DNA from: JACTUC01 sp964477685
GTDB taxonomy: Archaea > Thermoproteota > Methanomethylicia > Methanomethylicales > Methanomethylicaceae
Length of the DNA stretch: 8,275 nucleotides
Assembly: GCA_964477685.1 (NCBI GenBank)
Contig: CAYZHK010000063.1
Location: 1-8,275, forward strand
Direction of reading: 5' to 3'
A model generated the notes under the pieces. That model was given only the letters and a program-made list of their open reading frames with translations. It had not been told where the DNA came from and did no database searches. This document shows positions 4,602 through 8,275 of the stretch, one piece after another (position 1 is the first letter of the stretch; each line of letters starts with the position of its first letter). The translations under genes were made by a program, and so were the position numbers.

Positions 4602-5840
4602 TCAATGCTCAGGAGGCAACTGGCTTCGCCTCTGCTCCGCCTTCCTGTGGAGGAGGGCATAGCCGGGCACCGTTAGCGCACCTATTCCGCCCAATAGGGC
4701 CCAGACCTGCTCCTTGTGGGGGAGCAGGCCATAAAACCCGAAGCCGATGAAGCTGCCCACCGAGCTGCCGAGGCCGCTGAAGAGCCCCGCGAAGGCCATG
4801 TACCGCCCCCGCTTGTCCATGGGTGCGAGGTTTGCTATGAAGCCGTTGCTGGCGGGCACAAAGGTGATCTCCCCCAGGGTCAGGACCACGTCGCCCAGCA
4901 GAAGCAGAGAGAGGTCCCTGGAGAAGAAGAAGAGGGAGAAGCCGATGGAGTAGAGCGTCTGGGCCAAGATGAACGATGATGTGCTACCTATCCTCATTGC
5001 ATACTTCCTTATCGGGATCTGCAGCAGTACAACCATGGCTCCGTTCAGGGAAAAAAGGATCCCGAACTGGTAGGCCGGCAGGCCAAGGTATTCGGTGTAG
5101 ACGGAGAGGAGGCCGTAGAGCTGGGTGTAGACAATGCTGGTCATGGCCGAGAGGAGGCAGAAGGTGATGAATAGCCTATCCCTGGGGATGCCCGAGAACC
5201 TGCCGCTGACCGGCTGTGCGATGCTCCTCACTGGGTTGGTCTCCTTGATTTTGATGATGGTGATCACCGACGCCGCGACCACGAAGATGGCAGTTATCAT
5301 GAACAGCGAGGGGTAGGAGAGCGTCTCGAGCAGCGCTCCGCCGATGAGGGGGCCTACCACCGTTCCAACGTTTCCAACCATGTATGCCTGGCCATAGACC
5401 TCCTCCCTCCTCGCAGGCGGGATCAGGTCCGCCACCATGGCCATGAAGGCAGGATCATAGAATGAACCCACAACGCCCATCAGGGCGTAGACCACGATGA
5501 TCTGCTCTGGAGCGGTGATGAAGCCGAAGCTGAGGGTGATGAAGATCGTGGGGTAGAGGAAGGCGAAGAGCATCTTCTTGCGCCCGATCCTGTCGCAGAG
5601 GCTCCCTGAGACGAGGAGGGCGGCTATGGAGGAGAGGCCGCCGACCATGAGCGTTAGGCCGACCACAGAGGGGTCAATGGCCAGGCCGCCACTCGCTGCC
5701 CCGCTTGTCAGATAGATTGCAAGGTAGGGGAAGGCGAGGTTCCTGCCCAGGGAGTAGATCAGGGTTATCAGAAGCATGAGATAGATCTGAAGGGGTAGCC
5801 CACTGAAGCCCAGTCCCGCAGCCACTCTTCCAGTACTCAT
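4602..5840 (-). CDS. MFS transporter, drug/H+ antiporter-like exporter
   Basis: A polytopic membrane protein with about twelve hydrophobic segments. MFS motif A in the loop after helix 2 is clear: GSLCDRIGRKKML. Motif C in helix 5, GNVGTVVGPLIGG, is the antiporter motif seen in drug/H+ exporters (DHA families) and is absent from most uptake carriers, so efflux is the likely direction. The second half carries a weaker motif A-like loop (RKYAMRIGS). Length of about 412 residues is normal for a 12-helix MFS. Substrate cannot be read from sequence. Start: ATG 5840 has no SD; TTG 5885, in frame, adds 15 basic residues (MPQQSTIRRI...) and has GAGGG ten bases upstream, so it is a fair alternative. 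The gene has a strong TATA box at 5942-5949 and is divergent from the GNAT gene. Confidence 0.9.
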   Translation of the reverse strand: MSTGRVAAGLGFSGLPLQIYLMLLITLIYSLGRNLAFPYLAIYLTSGAASGGLAIDPSVVGLTLMVGGLSSIAALLVSGSLCDRIGRKKMLFAFLYPTIFITLSFGFITAPEQIIVVYALMGVVGSFYDPAFMAMVADLIPPARREEVYGQAYMVGNVGTVVGPLIGGALLETLSYPSLFMITAIFVVAASVITIIKIKETNPVRSIAQPVSGRFSGIPRDRLFITFCLLSAMTSIVYTQLYGLLSVYTEYLGLPAYQFGILFSLNGAMVVLLQIPIRKYAMRIGSTSSFILAQTLYSIGFSLFFFSRDLSLLLLGDVVLTLGEITFVPASNGFIANLAPMDKRGRYMAFAGLFSGLGSSVGSFIGFGFYGLLPHKEQVWALLGGIGALTVPGYALLHRKAEQRRSQLPPEH

Positions 5841-5941
5841 CCTGGCTCTGCCAGTAATACGGCGGATTGTGGACTGCTGCGGCAAGGTAGATCTTCCCTC
5901 ATTCTGCTTGACCCTTGGTGCCCATAGAAAATAGCAATCTT

Positions 5942-5949
5942 CTTATATA
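5942..5949 (-). promoter_or_regulatory. TATA box of the exporter gene
   Basis: Minus-strand TATATAAG, a near-consensus archaeal TATA box, is in the A/T-rich part of the exporter/GNAT divergent region. It predicts a transcript start near 5920, so the leader would be about 35 bases to TTG 5885 or 80 bases to ATG 5840. The GNAT gene has a separate box at 6065-6072. Confidence 0.6.
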
Positions 5950-6064
5950 GTATCTCATTGGGGCCAGGTGCGGCTACTGCCAAGGCACAGCATTTCCAGG
6001 ATCCTGCAGCCGATGCCGTCAGGCTCCATTGTGCCTCCTGTGGGCGGAAGGGGGCTTCAGCATT

Positions 6065-6072
6065 GATAAATA
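6065..6072 (+). promoter_or_regulatory. TATA box of the GNAT gene
   Basis: GATAAATA is centred about 26 bases upstream of ATG 6095, exactly the leaderless spacing. No SD precedes that ATG. This decides the start against the GTG at 6083. Confidence 0.55.
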
Positions 6073-6094
6073 GCCGCTCTGCGTGTCTTCAGCC

Positions 6095-6700
6095 ATGGTC
6101 GAAATCGGGAGGCTGGACGGAACCAGATGGCGGGAATTCAGGGATCTCAGGCTGGAGGCGCTCAGCAGCGACCCCCTCGCATTCAGCAGCTCCCCTGACG
6201 AGGAGAGGGGTATGCCGGAGGAGGAATGGCGGCGGAGGATGGAGAATACCCTCTTCGCCCTCTGCGGCGGCAAGGCGGTCGGCATGATAGCGATCGGCTT
6301 CAACTCCAGGAAGAAGACGAGGCACGCGGCTTCCCTCCACGGCGTTTATGTTCGGAGGGAGAACCGTCGCCAGGGCATGGGAATGGCACTCGTGGAGGCG
6401 GCCCTGCGGGCCATCGGAGAGAAGGGGGGCGTCTCGAAAGTTACTCTGGGCGTCAACCCCGAGCAGAGGGGGGCCGTGAGGGTGTACGAAAAATGCGGCT
6501 TCGTCCGCGCCGGCGTCCTCAGCAGGGAGCTGAAGATCGACGGGAGATATCATGACGTGCTGTTGATGGAGAAGCGCCTAAGGAGCCGCAAGGGCGCCGG
6601 GGAGGAACGGAAGGCATTGTGGCATCGTCTGGATCTTGCCCATTCTGCGCCCCCCGGGCCGACCAGCACATTAAAATGGGAAAAAAGACAGTTGTTGTAG
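6095..6700 (+). CDS. GNAT-family N-acetyltransferase with an unusual C-terminal tail
   Basis: Transfers an acetyl group from acetyl-CoA to an amine. The GNAT fold is seen from the N-terminal LDGTRWREFRDLRLEAL helix, through the beta strand VGMIAIGF, the VYVRRENRRQGMGMALVEAA segment containing the acetyl-CoA loop R-R-Q-G-M-G (91-96), the strand VSKVTLGVNPEQRGAVRVYE and the YEKCGFV block (131-137), to the final strand HDVLLMEKRL (153-162). The fold is complete at about residue 162, close to the normal length. A further 39 residues, basic then proline-rich, run to TAG 6698-6700 and match nothing in the family; the last part covers the tldD promoter. The tail could be a natural extension, a lost stop, or a single-base indel near 6580, where a TAA is out of frame right after MEKR. 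Start ATG 6095 is leaderless behind a TATA box; GTG 6083 is the alternative. The substrate (protein N-terminus, peptide or small amine) is unknown. Confidence 0.9.
   Translation: MVEIGRLDGTRWREFRDLRLEALSSDPLAFSSSPDEERGMPEEEWRRRMENTLFALCGGKAVGMIAIGFNSRKKTRHAASLHGVYVRRENRRQGMGMALVEAALRAIGEKGGVSKVTLGVNPEQRGAVRVYEKCGFVRAGVLSRELKIDGRYHDVLLMEKRLRSRKGAGEERKALWHRLDLAHSAPPGPTSTLKWEKRQLL
6670..6677 (+). promoter_or_regulatory. possible TATA box of tldD inside the GNAT 3' end
   Basis: ATTAAAAT predicts transcription from about 6700, right before the tldD start codons at 6704 and 6713. It lies within the GNAT tail codons, so tldDE may be transcribed both with and without GNAT. Confidence 0.4.
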
Positions 6701-6712
6701 GCGTTGAAGAAA

Positions 6713-8107
6713 ATGAGCGGAGAGCTGGATAAGGTTTACGATATCTTTGAAAAAGTTGGCTCAACCCTTGACGGCAAAGTGGAGTACTGGGACGTCCTCT
6801 ACGACTCCCAGGCGTCCTGCTCCATCGTGAAGGACAAGGTGGACGTCAAGGTGTCAACCCCGGAACTGGAGGGGGTGCAGTTGAGGGCCTTCAAGGGGGG
6901 TGTCTGGCTGACATCAAGCACCCACAGGGTGGAGAAGGCCGCTGTGGCAGATCTGGCCAAGAGGCTGATAAAGCCCATCGAGGCCCCCCGCAGGGTCATC
7001 AAGCTGGAGAGGCTAAAGGCCCATCGCCTTGACAGGCCGCTCCCCGCGAAGAAGAGCCCCAGGGAGACCCCGCTGGAGGATAAGTTGGAGGTGGTGAGGG
7101 ATTACCATAAGCTGGCATCGTCCCTCGACAAGCGAGTGATAAACACCCGCGTCGTCTGCATAGACAGCCTCATCGAGAGGGCCTTTGCCAACTCCGAAGG
7201 CTCACTGATGCACCAGACCGTCCCCCGCACTCGGCTTGTCATCGTGCCCATAGCCCGTGAGGGGGACAGGATTGAGGCGGACTTTCTCTCGAAGGGGAGG
7301 ACGGGGGGATTCGAGTTCATCGACGGGCTCGACATGGAGGGGCTCTGCAGGAAGGCAGTGGCAAGCTCAGTGGAGCTGCTGGGGGCGAAGGTCCCTCCCA
7401 GCGGCGAGCTGACCGTGATCGCCGATCCTGGGATGGCAGGGATCATAGCCCACGAATCCTTCGGCCATGGCCTTGAGGCGGACCAGGTGATGCGGGACCG
7501 CTCCTATCTGGCAGCCCTTGTGGGCAAGAAGGTGGCGTCCGAGGAGTCCACCATCGTGGACTCGCCGGTCCTGGAGGGCGGATGGGGTTCCTACGTCTTT
7601 GATGATGAGGGGACGCCGGCCAAGGAGAATGTCATTCTGGACAGAGGGATCCTCAAGGGATTCCTCCACGACAGGCTTTCATCATCGGCGCTGGGGGTTC
7701 CCCCCACCGGCAACTGCAGGGTTGAGAGCTTCCTGACTAAGCACTTCGTCAGGATGTCCAACACCTACTTCAGGCCTGGAGACATGGCGCTGGAGGAGCT
7801 CATTGAGCCGGTAAAGCGCGGCGTCATGCTGGCTCACGCGAATTTCGGCATGGAAGACCCCTTGGGTGGCGGGATCCAGTGCACGTCCTCGAAGGGCTAC
7901 ATGATCGAGAACGGCAAAATTGCAGGGGCACTGACATCCGTGAGCCTGGCCGGCAGGGTGCTGGACCTGCTGAAGAACATCGACGGGGCCAGCAGGGACT
8001 TCGAGATGTCGGTGGGCACCTGCGGTAAGGGCAGCGAGGACTATGTCCCGGCCGGCGATGGAGGCTGCTACCTGCGCATCAGCAAGGCAATGGTTTCTGG
8101 AGGGTGA
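6713..8107 (+). CDS. tldD: TldD, zinc-dependent peptidase subunit
   Basis: Large subunit of the TldD/TldE metallopeptidase, which in bacteria threads unfolded or modified peptides (pre-microcin B17, the CcdA antitoxin) into a closed chamber and cleaves them; archaeal homologues are widespread with unassigned substrates. Numbered from ATG 6713 (464 residues), the catalytic zinc motif H247-E248-S-F-G-H252 appears in AHESFGHGLEAD. The C-terminal cysteine, C437 in SVGTCGKG, corresponds to the third zinc ligand. Other conserved blocks are the VFDDEGTPAKENVILDRGIL segment (about 295-314), a GNCRVESF segment and TSSKGYMIENGKIAGAL. All active-site elements are present, so it should be active. Length is normal. 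Start: ATG 6713, with TTG 6704 in frame as an alternative nearer the predicted transcript start; neither has an SD. It follows GNAT by 12 bases and shares its reading frame. Confidence 0.96.
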   Translation: MSGELDKVYDIFEKVGSTLDGKVEYWDVLYDSQASCSIVKDKVDVKVSTPELEGVQLRAFKGGVWLTSSTHRVEKAAVADLAKRLIKPIEAPRRVIKLERLKAHRLDRPLPAKKSPRETPLEDKLEVVRDYHKLASSLDKRVINTRVVCIDSLIERAFANSEGSLMHQTVPRTRLVIVPIAREGDRIEADFLSKGRTGGFEFIDGLDMEGLCRKAVASSVELLGAKVPPSGELTVIADPGMAGIIAHESFGHGLEADQVMRDRSYLAALVGKKVASEESTIVDSPVLEGGWGSYVFDDEGTPAKENVILDRGILKGFLHDRLSSSALGVPPTGNCRVESFLTKHFVRMSNTYFRPGDMALEELIEPVKRGVMLAHANFGMEDPLGGGIQCTSSKGYMIENGKIAGALTSVSLAGRVLDLLKNIDGASRDFEMSVGTCGKGSEDYVPAGDGGCYLRISKAMVSGG

Positions 8108-8109
8108 TC
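8099..8109 (+). promoter_or_regulatory. near-perfect Shine-Dalgarno of tldE overlapping the tldD stop
   Basis: GGAGGGTGATC differs from the archaeal anti-SD complement GGAGGTGATC by one extra G and spans the last tldD codons and its TGA. It ends three bases before ATG 8113. Ribosomes ending tldD would be in place to start tldE, giving coupled, balanced synthesis of the two subunits. Confidence 0.75.
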
Positions 8110-8112
8110 AGG

Positions 8113-8275
8113 ATGGCGAAGTTCGAGAGACTCTTCAAAAAGGCAAAGGTCGAAGAATACGACATCTACACGCTGAAGACAACGGCCAACGATGTGCAGC
8201 TACGGGGGTTCGACATTGAGGCGGTGAGGGAGCCCATAGAGAATGTAGGCCACACGGTCAGGGTGATCACGAGGG
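8113..8275 (+). CDS. tldE: TldE/PmbA, peptidase partner subunit, N-terminal fragment (cut by window edge)
   Basis: The first 54 residues of the second TldD/PmbA-type subunit, starting MAKFERLFKK and continuing AKVEEYDIYTLKTTANDVQL, then RGFDIEAVREPIENVGHTVR. This matches the N-terminal domain of TldE/PmbA: an amphipathic helix, then a strand pair that recognises the self-peptide surface. In E. coli TldE lacks the zinc motif and acts as structural partner of TldD; the corresponding region is beyond the right edge here, so that cannot be checked. Start: ATG 8113 behind the strong SD; GTG 8104, in frame and overlapping the tldD stop, adds three residues but overlaps the SD, so ATG is better. The gene sits five bases after tldD, the usual paired arrangement, and the order confirms the tldD call. 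Confidence 0.88.
   Translation, partial: MAKFERLFKKAKVEEYDIYTLKTTANDVQLRGFDIEAVREPIENVGHTVRVITR

Noticed and set aside
5899..5925. Eight-codon minus-strand reading frame (MGTKGQAE) in the exporter leader, a possible leader peptide
   Set aside because: The TATA box centre is only about 20 bases from its ATG, so transcription probably starts downstream of that codon; a chance frame is likelier.
5997..6006. Palindrome CAGGATCCTG in the exporter/GNAT gap
   Set aside because: A ten-base palindrome of this kind arises readily by chance in this composition and it sits away from both TATA boxes.
1..8275. CRISPR arrays, transposase genes, terminal inverted repeats, tRNA or rRNA genes
   Set aside because: I read both strands and found no regularly spaced repeats, transposase motifs or tRNA-like arms.

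Overview
The window reads as archaeal chromosome. Several genes start at, or a few bases after, the point where transcription should begin downstream of an A/T-rich TATA-like box (centre about 26 bases upstream). This is the leaderless or near-leaderless arrangement typical of archaea. Where Shine-Dalgarno sites exist they match the archaeal GGAGGTGATC consensus. The DNA is GC-rich, arginine is mostly AGG, and gene contents (DUF1028, TldD/TldE pair, DUF167, single-domain response regulator, UbiA-type prenyltransferase) fit Euryarchaeota. A Thermoplasmata or methanogen relative is a guess; nothing here fixes the lineage.

Layout, left part (1-3373, all minus strand, so read right to left). A small DUF1294 membrane protein comes first. 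A UbiA-family prenyltransferase with its own TATA box and SD follows, then a small cupin gene interrupted by an in-frame TAG. After a hairpin/T-tract terminator come a flavodoxin-like FMN reductase, a 78-residue protein of unknown function and a DUF1028 Ntn-hydrolase-like protein that runs off the left edge.

Centre (3374-6094). A receiver-only response regulator on the plus strand diverges from the DUF1294 gene and converges on a DUF167 (YggU-like) gene. Upstream of DUF167, same strand, is an MFS drug/H+ antiporter-like exporter. The exporter diverges from a GNAT acetyltransferase.

Right part (6095-8275, plus strand). The GNAT gene is followed almost at once by tldD, and tldE starts 5 bases after the tldD stop behind a near-perfect SD; tldE runs off the right edge. 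TldD and TldE form a heteromeric zinc peptidase that trims unfolded or modified peptides, so the right half could handle a small peptide (acetylation, cleavage, export), but no precursor peptide or modifying enzyme is visible.

Most of the window is ordinary housekeeping or accessory sequence. The observation most worth a second look is the amber codon inside an otherwise intact cupin gene. Next are the unusual C-terminal tail of the GNAT protein, in frame with tldD across a TAG, and the cysteine-to-glutamate change in the flavoprotein's iron-sulfur-type motif.
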